The translations under genes and the position numbers were made by a program. Under the pieces are notes generated by a model. It did not search any database. It was not told where the DNA came from and saw nothing but the letters and a program-made list of their open reading frames with translations. DNA of 53,877 nt from Acetobacteraceae bacterium. Its GTDB lineage: Bacteria > Pseudomonadota > Alphaproteobacteria > Acetobacterales > Acetobacteraceae. This document shows positions 25,316 to 34,074 of the stretch, one piece after another (the stretch's first letter is position 1; the number at the start of each line of letters is the position of its first letter). The stretch covers positions 1-53,877 of the forward strand of contig CANGNF010000035.1 in the NCBI GenBank assembly GCA_947455205.1. Reading direction: 5' to 3'.

Positions 25316-25661
25316 GGTGGTGTCCCTTCTCTCGCCCGCACGATGCTGGCTGGCGTGGAAGGCGATAGCGGTCGAGAGGCGCGGCGCCTAAGCAATTCGG
25401 CAGAGGCGGCGGATGAAACGAGGCACTTATTTGCCGCAGTTGCTGCTTTGCGTTCGCCACGCAGCAGGGGCGCCGCATCCTCCAGTTGAACTCGCCGCCG
25501 ACGAGTTGCGCAGCCAGCGCATCCACCGGTCGGTAGCAGCGATGTGAAGCGTTCGGGCCGCCCGGCTTGACCTGGATGAAGGCGCCTTCACGCGCCTTCC
25601 GCTGAAGTCGCGCCTGACACGAAGCACGCTCTCCGCGGCCCTGACAGGAAAAGGCGACGCA
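25316..25661. other. Intergenic region between ldhA and a divergent gene (346 bases)
   Basis: No convincing gene is seen here. The region must hold the divergent promoters of ldhA (-) and the repeat-motif gene (+). An AGGAAAAGG purine tract at 25646-25654 is a likely ribosome binding site for the + strand gene. I could not identify confident -35/-10 pairs. Confidence 0.5.
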
Positions 25662-27482
25662 ATGGCCACCGACACCGACTGGAATGCCCTGGCCGCCGAG
25701 GTCGCGGCCAACTTCGCCGCCACCGGCAAGTGGTTCGCTAATGCGGCGGTAACCGCATCCCCCTCAACGCCGGTGGACTGGAACGCCCTGGCCGCGCAGG
25801 CTACCGCCAACTTTGCCGCAACCGGGCACTGGTTCGTCGGCGACGGCGCGCCCACCACGCCCTCGCCCACGGTGGATTGGGACGCGATCGCGGCGGAAGT
25901 GACCGCCAACTTCATGGCGACAGGACAGTGGTTCGTCAGCGCCGCTCCGGCGACGCCATCCGGCCCCTACCTGCTGTTCAGCCAGCACGCGACCAGCCCC
26001 GGAACCCGCGACCTGTGGCAGCCGCCAGGCTTGGTGGGCAGCACCTACGGCACGGCGCCAGGCCTGGTGGGCGGCAACGCCGTGGCCATACCGCTTTCCG
26101 CCTTCGATGCCTTCGCCGGTGGCGCCGAGCGCATCGCCACCGATGCGTCGCTCTTCGCCCTCAATGGCCAGGTGCCGAGCGCCGGCTTCGCGCAGCAGAT
26201 CGGCGTCACGGCGCTGCCGCCGAATTTCACGCCAACGGCGCACGGCGCGGTGCTGGCCGGGCCGACGGGCACGCCGACCAATCCACTGGTGAGCTTCATC
26301 GATATCGGCACATCCGCCGATCACATCGGGATCTACGGCCTGGCCGCGGTTGACTGGGGCGGTATCGAGAACCTGGAGATGAACTACCGGCCGGCCATCC
26401 TCGACAATCTCCGCATCAGCAACTTCGTGGATGTCTCCCTGCGGTTCACCGATGACCGCAATCAGTTCGTCATCGTCGACATCGCCAACGCCAAGCGGGG
26501 CGAGGTGGACGCCTCGGCGCTGGCGGGGCAGCTCGGCCTTCGCCTGGCCCTGGCCTCGGAGGGGTCGGCGGGCGACAACACCTTTGTCATCAAGGGGTCG
26601 CCGGCCGGCAATGACGACATTGTCCTGCTGCCGGGCAGCTGGGGCCCGGACGCCGGGGCGGCAACCCGCGTTGGGCAGTTGGCGACGTTGTTGCAGGATG
26701 GCAGCGCCAGCAAGGTGGACGTCTACTTCGGCACCGGCCACAGCATTTTCGATGCGTCGCAGACGCGCGCCACGACGGAGGTGTTCGGCGGGCCGGACCC
26801 GGCAGGCAGCGCGGTCATGCCCGCCTTCGGCGTGGTCCTGGCGGAGCCCGGGGCGCCCGGCGTCGCGGTGTTCGGCGGCCCGGTGCTCAGGGCCAACATC
26901 TTCTACGCCGGCATCGCGCTCGGGGAGGAGGTGCCGGTCACGCTGACCACGCCAGCCGGGCCGGTCGCCGCGAGCGGCCATGGCGTGCTGGCCACGCGCG
27001 CCGGCAGCACCACCCCGGAGCTCGCGCTGGCGATCGAGGCGCAGGTGGCCTTTTCCGCGGTGGCGGTCGGTGGCGTGCAGCCGCCGCCGCAGATCATCAC
27101 CGGAAGCGGCCTGGTCATCCTCAACGTCAACTTCGACCTGCCGACGCTGTTCGGCCAGTCCGGCGACCTGGTGCAGCAGGGTGGCAGCGGCACGCTGGTG
27201 CGGGCCAGCCAGGGCGCCGACACCATCCACTACCGCCCCGGCGTTGACGGGGCGCTGGAGGTGCAGGGCTTCGACCCGGCCATGGACCGCATCGTGCTGG
27301 AGGGCGGCGCGGAAGCCGAGCTGCGGATCTACGGCATCACCGATTTTTCCGGCACGCCGCAGGCCCGGGCGGCCACGCTCATCAGCTTCGACGACCCGTT
27401 TCCGGGTACGGCGCTGCATAGCCTGATCTACCTGCCGGGCGTCAGCGACCTCGCGCTCGGGCATGGGATCGTCATCGGCTGA
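25662..27482 (+). CDS. Leaderless secreted-type protein with three N-terminal DWNALA/ATGxW motifs and RTX-like C-terminus
   Basis: A 606-residue protein without a Sec signal peptide. It opens with three tandem copies of a ~20-residue motif separated by ~18-residue Pro/Thr/Ser linkers: DWNALAAEVAANFAATGKWF, DWNALAAQATANFAATGHWF and DWDAIAAEVTANFMATGQWF (residues about 6-92). The remainder is beta-rich and Gly/Ala-rich; the end contains GADTIHYRPGVDGALEVQGFDPAMDRIVLEGG, which resembles the 'GaDt..y..G..D.i.gFd...D.i.l' close of type I-secreted RTX proteins. That would fit leaderless export, but no type I exporter is seen in the window. The start ATG 25662 follows an AGGAAAAGG. The N-terminal motif recurs in genes 27569-29104 and 48449-50050. 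Function unknown. Confidence 0.75.
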   Translation: MATDTDWNALAAEVAANFAATGKWFANAAVTASPSTPVDWNALAAQATANFAATGHWFVGDGAPTTPSPTVDWDAIAAEVTANFMATGQWFVSAAPATPSGPYLLFSQHATSPGTRDLWQPPGLVGSTYGTAPGLVGGNAVAIPLSAFDAFAGGAERIATDASLFALNGQVPSAGFAQQIGVTALPPNFTPTAHGAVLAGPTGTPTNPLVSFIDIGTSADHIGIYGLAAVDWGGIENLEMNYRPAILDNLRISNFVDVSLRFTDDRNQFVIVDIANAKRGEVDASALAGQLGLRLALASEGSAGDNTFVIKGSPAGNDDIVLLPGSWGPDAGAATRVGQLATLLQDGSASKVDVYFGTGHSIFDASQTRATTEVFGGPDPAGSAVMPAFGVVLAEPGAPGVAVFGGPVLRANIFYAGIALGEEVPVTLTTPAGPVAASGHGVLATRAGSTTPELALAIEAQVAFSAVAVGGVQPPPQIITGSGLVILNVNFDLPTLFGQSGDLVQQGGSGTLVRASQGADTIHYRPGVDGALEVQGFDPAMDRIVLEGGAEAELRIYGITDFSGTPQARAATLISFDDPFPGTALHSLIYLPGVSDLALGHGIVIG

Positions 27483-27568
27483 GGCTTGGAAGCGGGCACT
27501 TGCCCGTATTCACCCCGTTAACCACATCGCGATATCGAGAGGATCGGTATACGAAATGCGGCCCCTCG

Positions 27569-29104
27569 ATGATCGACCCGACCAAACCCCTCGACTGGAA
27601 CGCCATCGCCGGTGTGGTGAGCGCCTGGCACGACGCCCATGGCAGTTGGCTGGCCTATGACGACATCATGGCACTGCAGGGCGCAGCCGCCCTGCCGGAG
27701 AGCACCCCCGGCGCAGTCCCCACGGCGCCCGTCGCCATCGGCTATGCCTATCCTGCCGCCAACGACTGGGACGCCATCGCCTCCCTGGTCATCGCCCACC
27801 ACGAAGCGAACGGCTGGTGGGCCAGCCTCGAACAGATCGAGGCCGCCCACTGGACGCCGGCGCCGGCGGCCTTGGCGCCGCCCGCTGGCACGAACCTGCT
27901 GTACAATGGCGACTTCGAGACCGGTGACAGCGTCGGCTGGAATCTGTGGTACGGCGCCGGTGGCCTGGTCGCGCCGCTTTCCGCCGCGGGGCAGGCACAT
28001 GCCTTCGGCTTCGGCGCGGGTGCCCAGGGCGGCATGTCGCATGGCTTCGGCCTTGCCGGCGCGGGCGGCAGCCTTGCCCTGGAATTCGATGCCCAGGTCG
28101 GCGGCGCCCCGGCCTATGCCGGGCTGCGCTTCCTGGACGCCGCCGGCCACCAGGTGGGCGACAGGCAGGTCACCCTGACCGCCGGGCTGCAGCACCACGG
28201 CGAAGCCGCCATCGCCATCCCCGCCGACGCGACCGGCGCCTACCTGTGGTTCTGGAACGACGCCGGCACCAGCCTCTCGGTGGACAATGTGACGCTGGCG
28301 CAGGCCGCCCCCGGCCTCGCCCTGGCCACCCCGCCGGGCCTGAAGCCGGTAGCGCACCCCGGCCTGGTGGCGCTGGACCACCCGGAGAAGATGGGCATCG
28401 GCATCGCCGCCGACCCGTGGGAGATCAATCCCGCCAGCATCCAGGCGCTAGGTGTCTCATGGTACTACAACTGGACCGCACTGCCGGCGACCAACCTGGA
28501 CGCCGTGGGCTTCGTGCCCATGGTCTGGGGTGCGGCGACCGTCTCGCCGGGCTATCTGGCCGCGGCGGCGCGGGCCGGCACCGTGCTGGGCTTCAACGAA
28601 CCCGACAGCAGCGCGCAATCCGGCATGTCCGTGCAGCAGGCGCTGGACCTATGGCCACAGCTGGAAGCGACCGGCGCGCGGCTGGGGTCACCCGCCACTA
28701 CCAACGCGCTGAATGGCTGGATGAGCGACTTCATGCATGGTGCCGACACGCTCGGCCTGCAGGTGGATTTCGTCGCGGTGCACTACTACAGCGACGACCT
28801 CGATGTCGGCCGGTTCAAGTGGTACCTCGAGACGGTCCACGACACCTACGGCAAGGCCATCTGGGTGACCGAGTTCGCCCCGGTGGACTGGGGCAACCTG
28901 GGCAAGTACGCCGACCAGCAACTGGCGGACTACCTGTACCAGGCCAGCCACATGATGGACGACCTCGGCTTCGTCGAGCGCCAGGCCTGGTTCTCGGCCT
29001 ATGACGGCGCCGACAACCTGAACGGCTGGCACAACGCGGCCATTTCGGCGGATGGCAGCCTGACCAAGGTTGGCGAAACCTTCGCCGCGCTGCTCGGGCA
29101 CTGA
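27569..29104 (+). CDS. GH128-like glycoside hydrolase with two N-terminal DW-motif repeats
   Basis: A 511-residue protein. Residues about 9-33 and 72-95 are two divergent copies of the motif seen upstream (DWNAIAGVVSAWHDAHGSWL and DWDAIASLVIAHHEANGWW). Residues about 110-250 look like a CBM4/9-type carbohydrate-binding beta-sandwich (LLYNGDFETGDSVGWNLWYG). Residues about 270-511 match the GH128 / Glyco_hydro_cc catalytic core: LGVSWYYNWT, PMVWGA, GFNEPD with acid/base E344, FVAVHYYS and WVTEFA with nucleophile E435. GH128 members cleave beta-1,3-glucans. There is no Sec signal. The start was set at ATG 27569; a TTG at 27500 is an alternative and no strong Shine-Dalgarno decides between them. 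Located 86 bases after a relative that shares its N-terminal motif. Confidence 0.8.
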   Translation: MIDPTKPLDWNAIAGVVSAWHDAHGSWLAYDDIMALQGAAALPESTPGAVPTAPVAIGYAYPAANDWDAIASLVIAHHEANGWWASLEQIEAAHWTPAPAALAPPAGTNLLYNGDFETGDSVGWNLWYGAGGLVAPLSAAGQAHAFGFGAGAQGGMSHGFGLAGAGGSLALEFDAQVGGAPAYAGLRFLDAAGHQVGDRQVTLTAGLQHHGEAAIAIPADATGAYLWFWNDAGTSLSVDNVTLAQAAPGLALATPPGLKPVAHPGLVALDHPEKMGIGIAADPWEINPASIQALGVSWYYNWTALPATNLDAVGFVPMVWGAATVSPGYLAAAARAGTVLGFNEPDSSAQSGMSVQQALDLWPQLEATGARLGSPATTNALNGWMSDFMHGADTLGLQVDFVAVHYYSDDLDVGRFKWYLETVHDTYGKAIWVTEFAPVDWGNLGKYADQQLADYLYQASHMMDDLGFVERQAWFSAYDGADNLNGWHNAAISADGSLTKVGETFAALLGH

Positions 29105-29150
29105 AGCCCGCGGCATCGGCTGGCGTGGCGTGCGCCGCGGCCCCCTGCCC

Positions 29151-30938
29151 TCACGCGGCGCTGCGTTCCAGCATGGCGCGGAAGGCGCCGCCCGGCTGGT
29201 GCAGCAGCTGCGCCGGCGGGCCTTCCTCCACCGCGCGGCCTTCGGTCAGGCACACCACGTGGTCGGCCGTGGCCGCCCCGGCCAGCCGGTGGGTGATGAC
29301 CAGGATGGTCATCTCCGGGTCGTGCGCGCGCAGGCGCTGGCGGATATCATCGTCCAGCGCGCCGTCCAGTGCGTTGGTGGCTTCGTCCAGGATCAGCACG
29401 GCCGGGCGCCGCACCAACGCCCGCGCCAGGGTGATGCGCTGGCGCTGGCCGCCGGACAGGTTCAGCCCCTGATTGCTCAACGGGCTGTCGAAGCCCAGCG
29501 GCAACCGCTCGATGAAGTCCAGGATGCCGGCGGTGGCGGCGGCGTGGCGCAGCGCCTCCTGGCTGGCGTCGGGGCAGCCGAAGCGCAGGTTCTCGGCGAT
29601 GCTCCCCTCGAACAGGTCGGTGTCCTGCCCCGCCAGCGCCAACCGAGACAGCCAGGCGCGGCGGCGCAGCGCGGCCAGCGGCACGCCATCCACCAGGATC
29701 CGCCCGGCATCCGGCTCGTACAGCCGCAGCAGCAGGTTCACCACGCTGGTCTTGCCGGCGCCGCTGGGGCCGACCAGCGCGGTGAGCGTGCCGCGCGGAA
29801 TGGCAAAGCCGACCTGGTGCAGGCTGGCGACCGCGGCGCCCCGGTGCGTCAGCGTCACCGCCTGGAAGCGGATCTCCCGCCGCAGCCCGGTGAAGCCGGC
29901 CTCGCCATCGGGCGGCGGCTCGGCCTTCGCTTCCAGGATATCGCGCACCGCGGTCAAGGAGGCGAGCGAGCCTGCCAGCTTCATCGCATGGCCCTCCAGC
30001 TCGCGGATATGCGGGTTCAGCCGGTGCAGCAGCGCCACCGCCGCCAGCGTAGTCGCCGCCGGCACCTGCATCCACAGCGCCACCACCACCAGCACGCCCA
30101 GCAGCGCCAGCGAGCCAATCTCCCCCAGCGGCCCGACCAGGGTGTAGAGCCGCTCCAGCCGGTCGAAGCGACGGCGCACCTCGGCCGAGGCGGCGGTGAA
30201 GCGGCGCTTGTCCTGCACCTCCTCGCCAAAGGCGCGGATGGTCCGCATGCCCTGCATGGTGTCCAGCATGCGCGCGGCCAGGCGGCGGTTGGCCGCCATC
30301 GCCGCCTCCCCCAGCGGCTTCACCCGGCGGTGCAGCAGGCGGATGCCGAGCGAGACCAGCGCCGAGCCGGTGACCGCCAGCAGCGTGATCTGCCAGGACA
30401 CCGCCAGCAGCAGCGCGCCGAACACCGCGATGGCGCAGAGGTTGATGGAGATGCGCGCGGCGGCGTGCCAGCTCTCCGCCAGGCTCCAGGTCTCGGCGCC
30501 GAGGATGTTCATCAGCGCGCCGGCGTCACGCGCGCGGAACTCGGCATAGGCCATGTCCAGGTAGCGCGCCTGCACCCGGTTGCGGGCTTCCTCGCTGATG
30601 CGGTTGCGGGCGGTGGCGATGACGGTGCCATAGGCCAGGTTGACCAGGGCCTTGCCCAGGATGAGGCCGAAGATCAGCAGGCCCAGCGCCACGCTGCTGC
30701 CGCCGAACCAGCCATTGGCGGCGGTGAAGATCCGCCCCAGCGCGCCACCGGCGGCCACCGCGTCCTCGCCCCGGCCCAGCAGGACGTAGAGGAACAGCAC
30801 CACCAAGCTGACGCCCAGGCTCTCCAAAATGGCCGCTGCCAGCCCCAGCAGCAGCACCAGCGGCGCCGCCCGCGCATGCCAGCGGCCCAGCGGCGCCAGC
30901 TGCCGCAATTCCCGCAGAAAGGCGCCCAGGCGCTGCAT
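29151..30938 (-). CDS. ABC transporter, fused permease/ATPase (MsbA/PglK-like exporter)
   Basis: A 595-residue half-transporter. The N-terminal ~330 residues hold about six hydrophobic segments (for example residues 27-53, 83-108, 163-200 and 272-292). The nucleotide-binding domain has Walker A GPSGAGKT (390-397), the signature LSGGQ (494-498), Walker B VLILDEA (514-520) and the switch His in ITHR (547-551). As the last gene of the glycan operon it probably flips a lipid-linked oligosaccharide or exports a glycan. The start ATG 30938 overlaps the stop of the preceding glycosyltransferase by 1 base, whereas longer readings run through that gene. All ATPase motifs are intact. Confidence 0.87.
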   Translation of the reverse strand: MQRLGAFLRELRQLAPLGRWHARAAPLVLLLGLAAAILESLGVSLVVLFLYVLLGRGEDAVAAGGALGRIFTAANGWFGGSSVALGLLIFGLILGKALVNLAYGTVIATARNRISEEARNRVQARYLDMAYAEFRARDAGALMNILGAETWSLAESWHAAARISINLCAIAVFGALLLAVSWQITLLAVTGSALVSLGIRLLHRRVKPLGEAAMAANRRLAARMLDTMQGMRTIRAFGEEVQDKRRFTAASAEVRRRFDRLERLYTLVGPLGEIGSLALLGVLVVVALWMQVPAATTLAAVALLHRLNPHIRELEGHAMKLAGSLASLTAVRDILEAKAEPPPDGEAGFTGLRREIRFQAVTLTHRGAAVASLHQVGFAIPRGTLTALVGPSGAGKTSVVNLLLRLYEPDAGRILVDGVPLAALRRRAWLSRLALAGQDTDLFEGSIAENLRFGCPDASQEALRHAAATAGILDFIERLPLGFDSPLSNQGLNLSGGQRQRITLARALVRRPAVLILDEATNALDGALDDDIRQRLRAHDPEMTILVITHRLAGAATADHVVCLTEGRAVEEGPPAQLLHQPGGAFRAMLERSAA

Positions 30939-31945
30939 CACGGCGCCGAGGGCAGGCTGGCGTCGGCAAGGTAGCGCCGGTGCCGGGCGTGGCGGGCATG
31001 GCCCAGCCAGGCGGCACCGGCGCGCAGCACCGGCCGCACCGCCTGGCGCCATGCCAGCGTGGCCGGCAGCTTCAGCATGGCGCGGCCGCCGGCCACCCGG
31101 TCCTGCCGCAGCAGCGTACCGGCGAAGCTGGCGGCGTCCGCCCAGCGGCCGAAGCCGCAGGCGCGTTCCAGCGACCAGCGCAGGAAGGCGGTGCGGGCCA
31201 CCGCCAGGTCGGCCGCGCGCTCGGGGTGGCGCGCGCGTACCTCGGCGGTGACGATGTCGAAGGAGCGCAGCATGCGGCGGAAGTCGCCGGACATGGCCGC
31301 GGCGGTCTGCCGGTAGCCGGTCAAGTGGGCACGCACCAGGGCGAAGCGGTGGCGCTCGGCCAGTTGCAGGTACAGCCGGTAGTCCTCGCAGCCCTCGGCC
31401 TGACGGGCGCGGAGCGAGGGGTCGTAGCCGCCCACCGCCAGCACCGCGTCGCGCCGCATCAGGGTCGAGCTGCCATTGCCGATCAGGTTGCCGCGGCACA
31501 TCTCGGGGAAGACGGCGCCCTCGGCCTCGGGCTGGTAGGCGGTGGAGACCACGCGGCCCTCCTCGTCCAGCTGGGCGAACCAGGTGTAGGCCAGCGCGCA
31601 GTCCGGCCCCTGCGCCCACAACGCCTGCAACTGCCGTTCGATCTTGGCGGGGTGCCACAGGTCGTCGGCATCCACCGGCGCCACATAGTCCCCGCGCGCG
31701 GCCTGGATGCCGTGGTTGCGCGCCGCCGCCACGCCGGCATTGGACTGGCACAGCAGCCGCACCCGCGCATCCACCCGGGCGTGGCGCTCGACGATGCCGG
31801 GGGTGGCATCGCGCGAGCCATCATCCACCACCAGGATCTCCAGCGCCTGCCAGGTCTGGGCGCGGACGCTGCGGAGCGTTTCGTCCAGCGTGGCGGCGGC
31901 GTTGTAGGCCGGGATCACCACGGTCACCAACGCATCCGTGCTCAT
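30938..31945 (-). CDS. Glycosyltransferase family 2
   Basis: A 335-residue GT-A enzyme. It begins with VTVVIPAYNAAATLDETLRSVRAQTWQALEILVVDDGSRDATP, the GT2 nucleotide-sugar binding opening, and has the DxD-like PVDADDLWHP around residue 95, which binds the metal and UDP/GDP-sugar. The C-terminal ~80 residues are Ala/Arg-rich with no extra domain. It overlaps its upstream partner by 4 bases and the ABC transporter gene by 1 base. It most likely adds one sugar to the glycan built by this operon; donor and acceptor cannot be predicted. Confidence 0.88.
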   Translation of the reverse strand: MSTDALVTVVIPAYNAAATLDETLRSVRAQTWQALEILVVDDGSRDATPGIVERHARVDARVRLLCQSNAGVAAARNHGIQAARGDYVAPVDADDLWHPAKIERQLQALWAQGPDCALAYTWFAQLDEEGRVVSTAYQPEAEGAVFPEMCRGNLIGNGSSTLMRRDAVLAVGGYDPSLRARQAEGCEDYRLYLQLAERHRFALVRAHLTGYRQTAAAMSGDFRRMLRSFDIVTAEVRARHPERAADLAVARTAFLRWSLERACGFGRWADAASFAGTLLRQDRVAGGRAMLKLPATLAWRQAVRPVLRAGAAWLGHARHARHRRYLADASLPSAP

Positions 31946-33273
31946 GCGCGCGGCCCCGCCGCCTGGCCCAGCAGCACGGCGCTGAGCGCGGCGCCGATCC
32001 CGGTAAAGCCGTATTTCGCTTCCACCCGCCGGCGCGCCGCCTTGCCCAGCCGCTGACGCAGCGCCGCGTCATCCAACAGGCGGCCGAGCGCGACGGCCAG
32101 CGGCGCCGCTTCCCCACGCGGCACCACCAGCCCGCCGCTGGCCTCGCCGCCCCCCAGGATCTCGGGAATGCCGGGGACATCGGTGGCGACCACCGGCAGG
32201 CCGCAGGCCATCGCCTCCAGCGGCGCCACCGGAAAGCCCTCGTGCCGGGACGCCATGACATAGGCGTCGGCGGCACCCAGCTGGCGGCGCATGGTGGCGC
32301 GATCCAGGATGTAGCCCTGGTGCCACTCCACCCGCGCCTGGGGGTGCTGCGCCAGCAGCGCCTGCAAAGCCGCATTGTCGCTGCCGCTGCCAACCAGCAC
32401 CAGGCGCAGCGCCGCGCCGGGCCGTTCGGCGCAGCAGGTGGCCCAGGCCTGCACCAGCACATCCAGCCCCTTGCGATGCAGGTCGATCCGGCCGTGGCAG
32501 ATCACCACCGTCTCCTCCGCCGGGCGGCCGAGGGCGGCGCGGCTGGCGGCGCGGTCCTCCGGATGCCAGAGCGCGAGGTCGAGCGGATTGGCGATCCGCG
32601 CGATACGCGCCGCCGGCACGCCGTAACGCGCCTGCACCCGCTCGGCCTCCGGCCCGCTGGCGATGACCAGGCCGGCGCAGCGGGCCAGCGACCGGGGCCG
32701 CAGCAGGCGCTCCAGCCGGCGATGGTGGCGGTCGCCGCCCTGGAAGCTGGCGAAGACCGGCAGGCCGAGCAGCCGGCCGGCCAGCACCCCGGCCTCGAAC
32801 CGCGCGCTCTCATATTCCTGCACCAGCAGGTGGGTCGCGCCCTCCCGCCGCAGGCAGCGCAGCAGCGGGCCGAGCGGCGTTGCCAGGTAGGGCGCCAGTT
32901 GCCAGGCCAGGCGCTGGCGCAGCGTCACCGCACCGTGGCTGGTGCCGAAGGCCTCCGCCGGGCTGGCGGCATAGGGCGAGTCCATGCCTTCGGCGGCGCG
33001 CCGGTAGGCCGCCACCTGCGGCAGCAGCACGATGGTGGCGCCGGTGGGCAGGTGGCGCCGCCGCTGCACCGCCTGCACGCCGCGGGAGACGCAGATGATG
33101 ACGCAGCGCCAGCCCGCCAGCCGCAGCGCCTCGACATAGCCGAACAGCCAGCCGCCGGTCATGCTGTCGCAGAACTCGCCCAGCGTGATGCCGATGCCGT
33201 CGAGGAAATCCTCCACCGCATCGCCCCAGGGCAACAGCGCCAGGGTGCGCCCCGTCATGGTGGCGGCCGTCAT
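31942..33273 (-). CDS. Glycosyltransferase family 4 (GT-B)
   Basis: A 443-residue GT-B fold enzyme. The C-terminal donor domain has HGRIDLHRKGLDVLVQAW (about 254-271) and ASRHEGFPVAPLEAMACGLPVVATDVPGIPEIL (about 343-376), the EX7E-type GT4 signature. The N-terminal acceptor domain carries GGWLFGYVEALRLAGWRCVIICVSRG. The start ATG 33273 overlaps the methyltransferase stop by 4 bases; an internal ATG at 33258 is possible. Retaining glycosyltransferases of this type commonly build surface glycans. Confidence 0.87.
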   Translation of the reverse strand: MTAATMTGRTLALLPWGDAVEDFLDGIGITLGEFCDSMTGGWLFGYVEALRLAGWRCVIICVSRGVQAVQRRRHLPTGATIVLLPQVAAYRRAAEGMDSPYAASPAEAFGTSHGAVTLRQRLAWQLAPYLATPLGPLLRCLRREGATHLLVQEYESARFEAGVLAGRLLGLPVFASFQGGDRHHRRLERLLRPRSLARCAGLVIASGPEAERVQARYGVPAARIARIANPLDLALWHPEDRAASRAALGRPAEETVVICHGRIDLHRKGLDVLVQAWATCCAERPGAALRLVLVGSGSDNAALQALLAQHPQARVEWHQGYILDRATMRRQLGAADAYVMASRHEGFPVAPLEAMACGLPVVATDVPGIPEILGGGEASGGLVVPRGEAAPLAVALGRLLDDAALRQRLGKAARRRVEAKYGFTGIGAALSAVLLGQAAGPRA

Positions 33274-34052
33274 GGCTTTACCCAAAGCGCCAGCCATTCG
33301 GTGCCGCTGCGGGAATGGCGATCCAGCGCATAGCCCAGGTAGGTCAACGGGCTGGCCGCCAGCCACAACGCCTTGCGCGCCCGATGGCCCAGCCGCGCGA
33401 AGCTGATGTCGTGCCCCAGCGCGGTGGCGGCGGTGATGAAACCACCGGTCGCGGCCGGCGGGCCACCGAACAGCCGCTCCAGCGCCACCAGGCTGTAGCC
33501 GCGCCGCACATGGCCCCATTCGGCGAACAGCGCCGCCTCGTTCGGGCAAAGCGGCCGCAGCGCGCCGTGGTAGGGAAAGCGCCAGGTGTCGCGCGGGGTG
33601 CTGACCAGCGCGAAGCCGCCGGGGCGCAGCACGCGCAATGCCTCGCGCGCCACGCTGGCGTCGTCCGGCACGTGTTCCAGCAGGTCCAGCAGCATCACCG
33701 CGTCGAAGCTGGCCTCGGCGAAGGGAAGCGCGGTGGCGTCACCGCAGACGAAGTCGACGCCGGTCCAGCGGTTGGGCGGGGCGCGGCCATAGCCCGGCTC
33801 CAGGTCCAGCGTCGTCACCTGGGCGTCCGGGTACAGCAGCGCGGTGACGCCGCTCTGCCCGCCGCCGATATCCAGGATGCGCCCGGGCGCGGCGCGCGGG
33901 GCAATGCGGTGCAGTGCGCGCATCTTCTCGCGGTAGAAGAAGCCGAGCGTCGTCGGGTCCGGGAACGGATTGCGCGCCAGGAACGGGCGCAGCGCCGCCT
34001 TGTGGGCGCAGCCGGGGTCGCGGGGCATCGCCCGGCCCACCGCGCGGCTCAT
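33270..34052 (-). CDS. Class I SAM-dependent methyltransferase
   Basis: A 260-residue protein. The SAM-binding motif I is ILDIGGGQSGVTALLYPDAQVTTLDLEPG, followed by DATALPFAEASFDAVMLLDLLEHVPDD (motif II region) and ALRVLRPGGFALVSTP (post II). This is the layout of small-molecule/sugar methyltransferases. Start at 34052 (MSRAVGRAMPRDPG) leaves 22 bases after the upstream glycosyltransferase stop; longer readings upstream would lie entirely inside that gene. It probably methylates the glycan or its lipid carrier, perhaps as a chain terminator. Confidence 0.82.
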   Translation of the reverse strand: MSRAVGRAMPRDPGCAHKAALRPFLARNPFPDPTTLGFFYREKMRALHRIAPRAAPGRILDIGGGQSGVTALLYPDAQVTTLDLEPGYGRAPPNRWTGVDFVCGDATALPFAEASFDAVMLLDLLEHVPDDASVAREALRVLRPGGFALVSTPRDTWRFPYHGALRPLCPNEAALFAEWGHVRRGYSLVALERLFGGPPAATGGFITAATALGHDISFARLGHRARKALWLAASPLTYLGYALDRHSRSGTEWLALWVKP

Positions 34053-34074
34053 GCTTTGCAGCCCCAGGCGTGGC

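Noticed and set aside
27493..27506. A CGGGCA/TGCCCG inverted repeat after the 25662-27482 gene as terminator
   Set aside because: Stem is short, loop is too small and no T-tract follows; an in-frame alternative start of the next gene also lies within it.
29108..29140. A CCGCGGC/GCCGCGG stem between the convergent GH128-like and ABC transporter genes
   Set aside because: The stem is only 7 bases with a 19-base loop and no T-run; such pairs arise by chance in this GC-rich DNA.
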